Source of the DNA: Nitrospinaceae bacterium
GTDB taxonomy: Bacteria > Nitrospinota > Nitrospinia > Nitrospinales > Nitrospinaceae
NCBI GenBank assembly: GCA_029261615.1
Contig: JAJDAX010000155.1
Span: 1 to 6,819 of the forward strand
DNA length: 6,819 bases
Reading direction: 5' to 3'
The position numbers and the translations under genes are program-made. The notes under the pieces are model-generated. The model saw nothing but the letters and a program-made list of their open reading frames with translations. It was not told the DNA's origin and made no database searches. Of the stretch, positions 1 through 6,150 are shown one piece after another; within the stretch, counting starts at the first letter, position 1, and every line of letters begins with the position of its first letter.

Positions 1-1
1 T

Positions 2-259
2 CATAACGGATCGGTGCCCAACCTGTATCAACTACTTCTTAAAGAAAGTGAACGGGACCCGATGTTTTGTGTGGGAAGCCGGGAGTTTGATCCGGTTAAT
101 GTCGGATTTAAATACAAACCCGACCCCAATGTAGGTTGTGGGAATGATTTTACTTTTGAAACCAAACTACCGGGCAACAGGAATACGGGGCATAACTTTT
201 CTTCCAGACTCACGGAGGAGGAAAGGTGGCAACTTGTCGAGTACCTGAAAACTTTATGA
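2..259 (+). CDS. C-terminal fragment of a RoxA-like / di-heme peroxidase-like cytochrome c protein (5' end outside window)
   Basis: The open frame enters from the left edge and ends at TGA 257-259, leaving about 85 residues. The segment begins with His-Asn-Gly-Ser-Val-Pro-Asn-Leu-Tyr. It then has VGSREFDPVNVGF, a Leu-Pro-Gly-Asn-(Arg)-Asn-(Thr)-Gly-His stretch, and ends with EEERWQLVEYLKTL. This order (HNGSVP.LY, GSREFDP..VG, LPGN.N.GH, E.RW.LVEYLK.L) is the C-terminal signature of large secreted c-type cytochromes related to the rubber oxygenase RoxA and di-heme cytochrome c peroxidases. Those proteins act in the periplasm or outside the cell. No CXXCH haem site lies in this fragment; in the family they lie further upstream. 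The GTG at 14 falls inside the conserved motif and is therefore not a real start. Substrate and function cannot be judged from the tail. No link to the polysaccharide genes downstream is evident. Confidence 0.8.
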   Translation, partial: HNGSVPNLYQLLLKESERDPMFCVGSREFDPVNVGFKYKPDPNVGCGNDFTFETKLPGNRNTGHNFSSRLTEEERWQLVEYLKTL

Positions 260-426
260 TGCATGAAAGCTTTGGGAATTGTTCGTCTGGTTGATTGGGG
301 GCAGGGTTTTGCTTAACTAAAAGATCCGGGGCCGGAAAAGCAAAACATCGGGGATGCCTTTCGCCCGCTGGGGCAACCGCCCTGAAGGATTAATTCCGCT
401 TACACTGAATTTGTTTTTTAGATTAA

Positions 427-432
427 TATAAG
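427..432 (+). promoter_or_regulatory. Weak candidate -10 element upstream of the small exported protein
   Basis: TATAAG matches the sigma-70 -10 consensus at 5 of 6 positions and lies in an AT-rich stretch about 95 bases before the ATG at 524. The best -35 partner at 16-base spacing is CTGAAT (405-410), which matches at only 3 of 6. The 264-base gap 260-523 otherwise holds no gene. It contains a short GC hairpin (GGGC 371-374, loop AACC, GCCC 379-382) and a compact TCCGG/CCGGA inverted repeat around 325-340. I could not match these to any riboswitch class I know. Confidence 0.2.
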
Positions 433-513
433 GGGCGTAGCCATCGCTTTGTCCAGAATGGCTCCAATCGTCAGTTTAGAATTCCTATTGAAGTCTAGAA
501 ATTAAATTTTCCC

Positions 514-519
514 AGGAGG
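514..519 (+). promoter_or_regulatory. Strong Shine-Dalgarno AGGAGG for the small exported protein
   Basis: A perfect AGGAGG ends 4 bases before the ATG at 524. It is the strongest ribosome binding site in the window and fixes the start of the 102-residue protein. It suggests that this small protein is translated efficiently. Confidence 0.8.
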
Positions 520-523
520 CGTT

Positions 524-832
524 ATGAAAATAAATAAGGCGGTTATGGTTTTAGCTCTGGCGATTATGTTCTCTATCGGGGCTGTCCAAAATGGTTACTC
601 AAATGATAAACCTTGCGCATCAGCAATGTCTAAAGAATTGAAAGCAAAAATCATCGCGATGGCAGAGCGGAGTAAGAAAGAGAAAAAAGGTCTTACCGTA
701 TATTTGGCTGGGCAGAGTGTTGCCCTTATCGTAACGGAAGTGATTGGTGCCGAGGCTATTGTTGGGCGAAATCAGCAGCATGACCAGGTTTTGATTCGTC
801 TGGACCGGGTTTTAGGCCTGGCCATGAACTAG
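524..832 (+). CDS. Small exported protein of unknown function with a possible Sm/Hfq-like strand pattern
   Basis: This 102-residue protein is not a family I recognise. Residues 1-26 look like a Sec signal peptide: Lys2 and Lys5, a hydrophobic core at about 6-20, then a polar NGYSND region where cleavage would fall. A single Cys at 31 follows. It is not placed as a lipobox, since it sits well after the hydrophobic core. Residues 35-55 are a Lys-rich probable helix. The C-terminal half alternates hydrophobic residues as strands at about 57-63, 65-74, 77-82 and 87-98. This helix-plus-strands order is reminiscent of Sm-like/Hfq folds, but that comparison is inference from pattern alone. The start is secured by AGGAGG at 514-519. 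It sits alone between a cytochrome tail and neuC, with a candidate terminator over its stop, so it is probably a single-gene transcript. The coding call is firm; the function is unknown. Confidence 0.8.
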   Translation: MKINKAVMVLALAIMFSIGAVQNGYSNDKPCASAMSKELKAKIIAMAERSKKEKKGLTVYLAGQSVALIVTEVIGAEAIVGRNQQHDQVLIRLDRVLGLAMN

Positions 833-848
833 TCTGAAACTGGTTTTT
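827..848 (+). terminator. Candidate rho-independent terminator overlapping the stop of the small exported protein
   Basis: The arms AACTAGT (827-833) and ACTGGTT (839-845) form a 7-pair stem with one G-U pair and a 5-base loop (CTGAA). Together with the T's at its 3' edge, the stem runs into TTTTT at 844-848. The 5' arm includes the TAG stop codon at 830-832. The stem is AT-rich, so termination may be weak. A terminator here would separate the small gene from neuC. Confidence 0.4.
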
Positions 849-906
849 AAGTTCCTTCTTTTTATGTGCGCATTATTTTTTTAATTAAGGTTTATCTTCT
901 AAATCC

Positions 907-2037
907 ATGAGAAAAATTTTATATATCTCCGGTACGCGGGCAGATTTTGGTCTGCTTGCGTCTACCCTCAATCTGGCACAACAGGATTCCACTTTGGAGG
1001 TTTCTGTATGTGTTACGGGAATGCACCTTGCTTCGGGGTACGGGAACACGGTCAGTGAAATTGAGGAGGCCGGTTTAAGAATTTGTGGGCGCATCCCCGT
1101 TTTACTTGAAGATACAACCGGGGCTTCCATGGCACGTGCCCTGGCGGATGAGCTGGCGGGCATGATTCCCGTTCTTGAAAAGGAACAGCCGGATCTGGTT
1201 TTATTGCTGGGGGATCGTGGAGAAATGCTGGCGGGGGCTTTAGCTGCGATCCATCTCAATCTCCCTGTGGTTCACATCCACGGTGGGGAAAGATCGGGAA
1301 CGGTTGATGAACCCGTTCGTCATGCTATTTCAAAACTTGCGCATTACCATTTTGCGGCGACTGAGAGTTCCAAAAAGCGCCTGATCAAAATGGGCGAGGT
1401 GGAAGACAATATTTTCATTACCGGGGCACCCGGCCTGGATGGATTGGAGTCTATGGCGCAGCGGTCCCGGGATGACTTATGCAGTGATTTGAATCTGGAC
1501 CCGAAGGCTCCCGTTGCTCTGGTTTTATTTCACCCGGTGCTATCGGAGCAGGGGGTGGCTGACCAACAGGTGGTCTGCCTGATGGATGCTGTCAGACAAT
1601 GCGAAGTTCAGGTGGTTGCGATGATGCCAAACTCAGATGCAGGAGGAAGCCGCATTCGAAGCGCTCTGGATAACTATCGCGATCTTGACGGAGTCAGTTT
1701 GCAGGTACATTTACCGCGAATAGATTTTGTATCTTTGATGAAACATGCAGATATTATGGTGGGGAATTCCAGCAGCGGCATTATCGAAGCGGCCACCTTT
1801 GGCACTCCAGTAATCAATGTGGGACAGCGGCAGCAGCATCGGGAACGCAATGCGAATGTGACGGATGTGGCGGTTGAGTCCCAGGCGATTGTTCAGGCTG
1901 TGCAGAAAGCCCTGCAACATGGGCGATTATCTGAAGGCAATATTTACGGGGATGGTATGGCCGGTAAACGGATTGTTGACCTACTCAAAACCCTGCCGAT
2001 CACCGCTGACCTGTTAAACAAAACCAATACATATTAA
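907..2037 (+). CDS. neuC: UDP-N-acetylglucosamine 2-epimerase, hydrolysing (NeuC/LegG family)
   Basis: This is a cytoplasmic GT-B-fold enzyme. Family members convert UDP-GlcNAc, or UDP-2,4-diacetamido-trideoxyhexose in LegG, to the free 2-epimer (ManNAc type) plus UDP, supplying precursor for sialic or legionaminic acids. Visible signatures are SGTRADFGLL (8-17), which is the nucleotide-fold N-terminus, GDRGEM (102-107), HIHGGE (123-128) with DEPVRHAISK (134-143), ATESS (151-155), GAPGLD (173-178), GNSSSGIIEA (286-295) for the UDP phosphates, and GQRQQHRERNANV (306-318). Asp102, Glu128 and the Asp134-Glu135 pair fall where the family has its catalytic acids. At 376 residues it has normal full length. 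The ATG at 907 gives the standard MRKI-type start, but the Shine-Dalgarno is poor (AAGG at 887-890, far upstream). No NeuB synthase or NeuA CMP transferase is in the window, so sialic versus legionaminic/other substrate is undecided. The symbol is by family, not proven substrate. Confidence 0.88.
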   Translation: MRKILYISGTRADFGLLASTLNLAQQDSTLEVSVCVTGMHLASGYGNTVSEIEEAGLRICGRIPVLLEDTTGASMARALADELAGMIPVLEKEQPDLVLLLGDRGEMLAGALAAIHLNLPVVHIHGGERSGTVDEPVRHAISKLAHYHFAATESSKKRLIKMGEVEDNIFITGAPGLDGLESMAQRSRDDLCSDLNLDPKAPVALVLFHPVLSEQGVADQQVVCLMDAVRQCEVQVVAMMPNSDAGGSRIRSALDNYRDLDGVSLQVHLPRIDFVSLMKHADIMVGNSSSGIIEAATFGTPVINVGQRQQHRERNANVTDVAVESQAIVQAVQKALQHGRLSEGNIYGDGMAGKRIVDLLKTLPITADLLNKTNTY

Positions 2038-2093
2038 AGTTTTTGATCAATTGATTTAAGGGCCGTTTTTGGAAAAGGCTGAGGATCTGGTAT

Positions 2094-3395
2094 TTATTTT
2101 TTCTTGCCGTCCAGAACTGGATCTTTGGTGACTACTGAAAAGGGAAGGGCCATTATCGCAAAGAGAATCATGGCAACTTCCGTGTCATAAAAATGTGACT
2201 CAAATACGCAGGCAATCAAAAAGGCAGCTACAGCCCAGATGCTTCCATGAATTACCCACCTGTCAGGGTCATTGTTTTTGAGAGCCCGCAATCTCAGGAT
2301 GCTTTGCCAGAAAAATACGGCCCAGATGCTCACCCAGGTGGTCAGCCCCACGAGCCCTAGTTCAACCGCGGTTTGTACAAAATTGTTGTGCAGTCCTCCC
2401 GCCCAAACCTGCAAAAACTTTTCATAGCCCGGATAGTCGTTTGCAACGATTGAGGGACACTTAAAACCACAGCCAAAGACAGGGTAATCTTTGAATATTT
2501 CCCAACCGCCCTTCCACATCAGGACGCGCAGTTTAAGCGTTTGCTGGGAAAGGTCGGTCATTGCCATTAAACGGTCTTGTATGGAAACGGGCATTAAAAT
2601 TAAAATTAGAATAAAGATGAGGGGTGCGAGAAGAGCCAGAACCGGTTTTCTGAAAAAAAACATGCCGGCAAGGGAAACAGTGAATCCCAGCCAGGCTTCA
2701 CGGGCAAGAGTGATGATCAGACAGGAAACCAGTATGAAAAAAAACAGGCCGGGAACCAGTTTTTTCTGGCGAGGTGAATAGATCAAATGCGCACCTGCGA
2801 GCAGGCAAAACATCATCAGGATCACGCCCCAGGAAATAGGGTTGTCAAAGGTACCAATGACGCGATGAGGCAGTTGAATTCCATGTTGAGCTGCCAGGTA
2901 AAAGCAGTAAAGAGCAATCAGGCTTCCACCACCCACGAAAAACAAGGTCAGGATCTCACCATTTCTCAGAACATAATTCTTTGCATTGCTCAGGCTGTTT
3001 TTTCTGGAAAGTAATATTTGGTTTACAAAATTTCTTTTGGGTTTGAGGACTCTCAGTACATTCAACACCCAGAAAAAAATCAGGATTTCCAGGAGTTTTT
3101 TAAGGGTTTCTACGCTGATCTGCCAGTCAACGGCCAGTATTACCGAAAGTATGGATGCACTGGCAAACAAGGTAAAGGGTAGGAGAAGAGGGAATTGAAT
3201 ACGTTTCCAGGAGCAGGTGAATTTAACCTGCGCCATCCACGTCAAAAATCCCGCCAGAGCACTGATTTGTGCCAGGGAAATGGACAAAAAACATCCGATG
3301 GTAAAAAGGAATAGACAACCCCATTGAATACGATCAAGGGAAACCCGAAACGCCCGGAGCTCAGAAAAATTTTCAGGTTTTTTTAAGAGAAACAT
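2094..3395 (-). CDS. O-antigen ligase / Wzy-type polysaccharide polymerase family membrane protein
   Basis: This is a polytopic inner-membrane protein of the Wzy_C/WaaL superfamily, which transfers or polymerises undecaprenyl-linked glycans on the periplasmic face. Numbered from the ATG at 3395 (433 residues), hydrophobic segments lie at about 24-52, 68-90, 101-117, 148-168, 184-206, 213-231, 235-248, 251-270, 347-367 and 384-424, giving 10-12 passes. Family marks are Arg232 in LAREAWLGF, the large loop with LRVLMWKGGWEIF (289-301), DYPVFGCGF (303-311), and the pair His336-Asn337 before an E-x-G-L-V-G-L stretch. An Arg plus the loop His are the residues needed in characterised WaaL ligases. 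Ligase and polymerase roles cannot be told apart by sequence alone. A TTG at 3404 could extend the protein by three residues. Neither start has a normal Shine-Dalgarno: the bases just before the ATG read CCTCCT. The gene is convergent with neuC (56-base gap) and divergent from murJ, so it is transcribed alone. Confidence 0.88.
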   Translation of the reverse strand: MFLLKKPENFSELRAFRVSLDRIQWGCLFLFTIGCFLSISLAQISALAGFLTWMAQVKFTCSWKRIQFPLLLPFTLFASASILSVILAVDWQISVETLKKLLEILIFFWVLNVLRVLKPKRNFVNQILLSRKNSLSNAKNYVLRNGEILTLFFVGGGSLIALYCFYLAAQHGIQLPHRVIGTFDNPISWGVILMMFCLLAGAHLIYSPRQKKLVPGLFFFILVSCLIITLAREAWLGFTVSLAGMFFFRKPVLALLAPLIFILILILMPVSIQDRLMAMTDLSQQTLKLRVLMWKGGWEIFKDYPVFGCGFKCPSIVANDYPGYEKFLQVWAGGLHNNFVQTAVELGLVGLTTWVSIWAVFFWQSILRLRALKNNDPDRWVIHGSIWAVAAFLIACVFESHFYDTEVAMILFAIMALPFSVVTKDPVLDGKKK

Positions 3396-3634
3396 AGGAG
3401 GCAATGAAGGGTTTTTGCAACCTTAGAGGGCCGAAAAGAGAAGGGGCCGGGAGTTGAAAGAGATGGGTACGGAAACCTTCCCAAAAACGGTAAAGGTAGA
3501 AAAAATTCACACTTTTCCCCGCCGTAGTTATTTGGCACCGTCATTGTACAATTTAATCGGCCTGTTTAGTATTTTTTCGGTTGATGGTTTGCGGGATGGA
3601 TTGCTAACTGGGGGTTATTCCGCGTGCGATTTTG

Positions 3635-3643
3635 TGCTAGAAT
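3635..3643 (+). promoter_or_regulatory. Candidate extended -10 promoter for the murJ-aldolase-sugar transferase-asn operon
   Basis: TGC followed by TAGAAT (3638-3643) is a TGn-extended -10 matching TATAAT at 5 of 6. At 17-base spacing the -35 position reads TTATTC, a poor match, as is common for extended -10 promoters. Transcription would start near 3650, leaving a leader of about 155 bases before the murJ ATG at 3805. An alternative, weaker pair is TTGTAC (3545-3550) with TAGTAT (3567-3572). Confidence 0.35.
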
Positions 3644-3648
3644 TTTTG

Positions 3649-3676
3649 CGGCGTTGCTACTCCTGCTGTAGCGCCG
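3649..3676 (+). other. Bulged stem-loop in the presumed murJ leader RNA
   Basis: CGGC (3649-3652) pairs with GCCG (3673-3676), and GCTAC (3656-3660) pairs with GTAGC (3668-3672). A three-base GTT bulge (3653-3655) lies on the 5' side, and the loop is TCCTGCT. That gives nine Watson-Crick pairs. No T-run follows on either strand, so it does not look like an intrinsic terminator. If the candidate promoter is right, the hairpin sits at the very 5' end of the transcript, where such structures often protect RNA from decay. That role is inference. Confidence 0.4.
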
Positions 3677-3804
3677 GACCTGCCTCATTCATGCCTTTGA
3701 AAGAATGATCCTGGAATAAAAGTTCCCTGCATTTTTTTGATTTACAGCGTTGGACTCCTAAAAACAAGGTCTGCCCGTTGCCTGCCAAAGAAAGAAAAAT
3801 ATAA

Positions 3805-5328
3805 ATGTCCAGCTATTCAGTTAAAAAGCTGTTGGCTGCGGGGTTGTTGGTTTCCGGGGGCCTTTTTCTGGGCCGGATTACGGGATTTGTCCGCGAAGTC
3901 ACGATTGCCTCTGCATTTGGGGCTACTGAAGAGGCCGACATTGTTATTTTTACCCTGACGCTGCCAGATTTCATGATCAATATTCTCATGGGAGGCGCGC
4001 TGGCAGCGGCCTTGATTCCGGAATTAAAAAAACTGGGCCCAAAAGATGCTCACCGGTTATTTCTTCAATCCAGCCTGCTTGCGGGATTAGGATTTTCTGC
4101 TCTGGTTGGAATCCTGATGCTCTTCCCAAAGTATCTGGTTTTCCTGTTTGCCCCGGGGTTCACAGAAAATGCAGTGAATATCTCAAGTCAGCTCATTCGC
4201 TATTCGCTTTGGGTGGTTCCTCTTACCGCGTTGTCGGGTGTTACCACAGCATATCTGCAGGCGAACAACCGGTTTGGAATAGCTGCCTTGGGAACTCTGA
4301 TTTTCAATTCGATTCTGGTCATCGCTTTTTTACTGTTTATCAATGATACGAGCGAAATCTATTTTCTGGGATGGGCCGTTATTCTGGCAGGATTGATCCG
4401 GTGGCTTTCCCAGTGGATCGCTACCCTGCAGAACAAGCCTGAAGGTGCGGGGCCGTCAGGGTGGCATATTGACCGCCCCCTGTTAGTGCGTTATCTGCAG
4501 GCATTGGGGTCCGGTAGTTTGCTTCTGGTGATGCCCATCATTGCCAGAACCCTTGCTTCCCTGGAAGGAGCGGGATCTTTTGCCACGATAAATTATATTA
4601 CCAAGTTGATCGAACTGCCCATGGGGATTTGTCTGGGGGTTTTTGCCGTTGTGCTGTTTCCCACCCTGTCGGGACTCTTTAGTGAGGGGAAGAACAAGGA
4701 AGGATTGGAGATTGCCAGAATCGGAGTGATGGTCCTGTTTATTACCTCATATTCGATTGTTCTGGTATCGATCTGGTTTAGCGAAGACCTTACCCGGATT
4801 GTATATGAATGGGGTAAAATGGAAGACGCTGCTCTGGTTCAAATAGCCGGGTTATTAAAAATAGGAATTCTGGCCCTTCCTGCCCAGGGACTTTCAGCAT
4901 TGATGACATCCATATCAAACGCAAAACAGGATACCAAACTTCCATTGGTGAGCAGCCTGATCGGTGTTTTGATTTTCGTTCCCCTGGCTTTGGTGATGTC
5001 TAAATTTTCTGACCTCGAAGGCATTGTGCTGGCTTTGGTATTTGTTTACTGGCTGGTACTTGGAATCCAGATATTTCTTCTCCACAAGCACCATGGTTTT
5101 AACTTTGTTTCGATCGAATCATTAAAAGATTTTCTGAAAGTTCTGGTGCTGGGATTGCTTCTGTTTATTCCATTTGCCTGGTTTTCCCAGGTATTTAATG
5201 GAGGGCGGACGACCAGTTTTATTCTGGCGGTTTTAGCTTCGCTGGTTGTATCAGGCGGGACGTTGTTTTCAATCGAACATTACCGGATTTATATCCTGGG
5301 TAAATTGAGGCAAAGACTGAATGCTTAG
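3805..5328 (+). CDS. murJ: MurJ/MviN-family lipid-linked oligosaccharide flippase, possibly a polysaccharide-dedicated paralogue
   Basis: This MOP-superfamily membrane transporter of 507 residues has about 14 hydrophobic segments, as expected for MurJ (E. coli 511). MurJ flips lipid II across the inner membrane, and relatives flip other undecaprenyl-linked glycans. The MurJ core is plain: GRITGFVRE (23-31), ASAFGATEEADIV (36-48), TLPDF (52-56), GGALAAALIPEL (63-74), FAPGF (115-119) and LFPTLS (284-289). By hand alignment to E. coli MurJ, Arg18, Arg24 and Asp39 are kept as Arg24, Arg30 and Asp45. Arg52 becomes Ile58, and Asp269-Arg270 becomes Thr266-Lys267. These are functionally important sites, so lipid II may not be the substrate. 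The start at ATG 3805 gives the usual short polar N-terminus; upstream AAAGAAAG is a weak ribosome site. The gene heads an operon and overlaps the aldolase by 8 bases. The family call is firm; the substrate is open. Confidence 0.88.
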   Translation: MSSYSVKKLLAAGLLVSGGLFLGRITGFVREVTIASAFGATEEADIVIFTLTLPDFMINILMGGALAAALIPELKKLGPKDAHRLFLQSSLLAGLGFSALVGILMLFPKYLVFLFAPGFTENAVNISSQLIRYSLWVVPLTALSGVTTAYLQANNRFGIAALGTLIFNSILVIAFLLFINDTSEIYFLGWAVILAGLIRWLSQWIATLQNKPEGAGPSGWHIDRPLLVRYLQALGSGSLLLVMPIIARTLASLEGAGSFATINYITKLIELPMGICLGVFAVVLFPTLSGLFSEGKNKEGLEIARIGVMVLFITSYSIVLVSIWFSEDLTRIVYEWGKMEDAALVQIAGLLKIGILALPAQGLSALMTSISNAKQDTKLPLVSSLIGVLIFVPLALVMSKFSDLEGIVLALVFVYWLVLGIQIFLLHKHHGFNFVSIESLKDFLKVLVLGLLLFIPFAWFSQVFNGGRTTSFILAVLASLVVSGGTLFSIEHYRIYILGKLRQRLNA

Positions 5329-6142
5329 TTTAATGTTGATTACCAATAAACCGAAGTTTGCAAAAATTGCAGCAGATGCAGGAGTGGATCGGATATTTGT
5401 TGATCTCGAATTGCTGGGAAAGCAGGACCGGCAGGGGCATCTGGACACGGTGATCAGTGCCCATAGTATGGAGGATGTCCCAAAAGTTCGGGAGTCTATT
5501 CCTGACGCGGACCTGCTGGTTCGATTAAACCCTTTATATGAGGGGACCGCAGAGGAAATCGAAACGGTATTAAAATACCAGCCGGATTTTTTAATGCTCC
5601 CCATGTTTCGCACTCCAGAGGAACTGAGCGAATTTTGCAGACTGGTCGATGGACGGGTACCGGTGATTCCCCTGGTGGAAACCCCGGAGGCAGCGGAATG
5701 CCTTCCTCAATTGACCACGATTAAAGGGATCCATGAAATCTATATCGGCCTGAATGATCTGCATTTGGGGTTGAAGCTCAACTTCATATTTGAGCCTCTA
5801 ATCAATGGCATGGTTGAGCGATTGGCAGGCACCATAAAAAGTGCAGGATTGCCTTTTGGTTTTGGAGGAATCGCACGAATCGGTGAAGGCCAGTTGCCGG
5901 GTGAACTGGTGCTGGGTGAGCATTTGCGTCTCGAATCCAACTCAGTTATCCTGTCCCGGACTTTTCACCGCGGCATTTTGTCCGATGATCCTGCGCTGAT
6001 CGGCAAGCTCAAGTACGAAATTGACAAACTGCGGGAAGTGGAAGATTATCTGGGCGATAGAACACCGGATCAAGTTGAGCTTGATCGTCAGAAAGTGGCG
6101 CAGATTGTCTCCTTGATTATTGCCTCCCGGTCCAACCCCTGA
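5321..6142 (+). CDS. HpcH/HpaI-family (CitE-like) aldolase/lyase in a polysaccharide operon
   Basis: This 273-residue cytoplasmic TIM-barrel protein belongs to the phosphoenolpyruvate/pyruvate superfamily. Known members cleave or join C-C bonds at a metal-bound pyruvate or oxaloacetate enolate, or lyse acyl-CoA thioesters (CitE type). Visible features are DRIFVDLE (23-30), Arg68 in LLVRLN (the substrate-binding Arg of HpaI/CitE), IPLVETPEA (116-124) with Glu120, and YIGLNDLHLG (141-150) with Asp146. Glu120 and Asp146 are 26 residues apart, as are the metal ligands of HpaI. The catalytic His of HpaI just after the second strand is not at its usual place. QGHLDTVISAHS (38-49) is a distinctive conserved-looking stretch. 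ATG 5321 overlaps the murJ stop (5326-5328) and has GAGG at 5307-5310, which implies translational coupling; Met5 at 5333 is a less likely start. The substrate is unknown. Making or using a pyruvate-derived sugar acid or substituent is a possibility, by context only. Confidence 0.82.
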   Translation: MLSLMLITNKPKFAKIAADAGVDRIFVDLELLGKQDRQGHLDTVISAHSMEDVPKVRESIPDADLLVRLNPLYEGTAEEIETVLKYQPDFLMLPMFRTPEELSEFCRLVDGRVPVIPLVETPEAAECLPQLTTIKGIHEIYIGLNDLHLGLKLNFIFEPLINGMVERLAGTIKSAGLPFGFGGIARIGEGQLPGELVLGEHLRLESNSVILSRTFHRGILSDDPALIGKLKYEIDKLREVEDYLGDRTPDQVELDRQKVAQIVSLIIASRSNP

Positions 6143-6150
6143 GGCCCATT

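Larger units (their letters stand above)
3396..3804. other. Divergent spacer of about 400 bases between the ligase gene and the murJ operon; no convincing gene
   Basis: This stretch must carry the promoters for two divergent units. An open frame at 3454-3708 (TTG start, or ATG at 3463) has no recognisable domain and an uneven, Cys-rich end; I do not call it a gene. Visible structure: a 10-base perfect palindrome ATTGTACAAT (3543-3552), a candidate extended -10 at 3635-3643, and a bulged hairpin at 3649-3676. An AGGAGG at 3396-3401 is followed after only two bases by an ATG that opens 17 codons, which is too close to be a good start. No clear minus-strand promoter was found. Confidence 0.5.

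Noticed and set aside
340..400. Resemblance of the folded patch to a TPP or other known riboswitch
   Set aside because: The conserved CTGAGA and CTGAT blocks of TPP are absent, no other class fits, and the downstream gene is not a cofactor gene.
885..1259. Minus-strand open frame of 124 residues
   Set aside because: It lies opposite the well-supported neuC reading frame and has a Ser/Arg-rich composition with no domain; it is a shadow frame.
2062..2079. Inverted repeat GCC..GGC between the convergent neuC and ligase genes, considered as a terminator
   Set aside because: The stem has a G-A mismatch and only three A-T pairs inside, and no T-run follows directly on either strand.
2491..3198. 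Three plus-strand open frames opposite the ligase gene
   Set aside because: They mirror the membrane-protein coding strand, with Arg/Lys-rich translations and no motifs.
3404..3457. 17-codon open frame after AGGAGG at 3396-3401
   Set aside because: Only two bases separate AGGAGG from the ATG, the product has no features, and it lies head-to-head with the ligase start; likely coincidence.
3454..3708. 84-residue plus-strand open frame in the divergent spacer
   Set aside because: It starts with TTG (or ATG at 3463) without a convincing ribosome site, has no recognisable domain, and overlaps the candidate promoter and hairpin. A small gene cannot be fully excluded.
3737..3958. 73-residue plus-strand open frame overlapping the murJ start
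   Set aside because: It runs in another frame across the conserved MurJ N-terminus and shows no family features.
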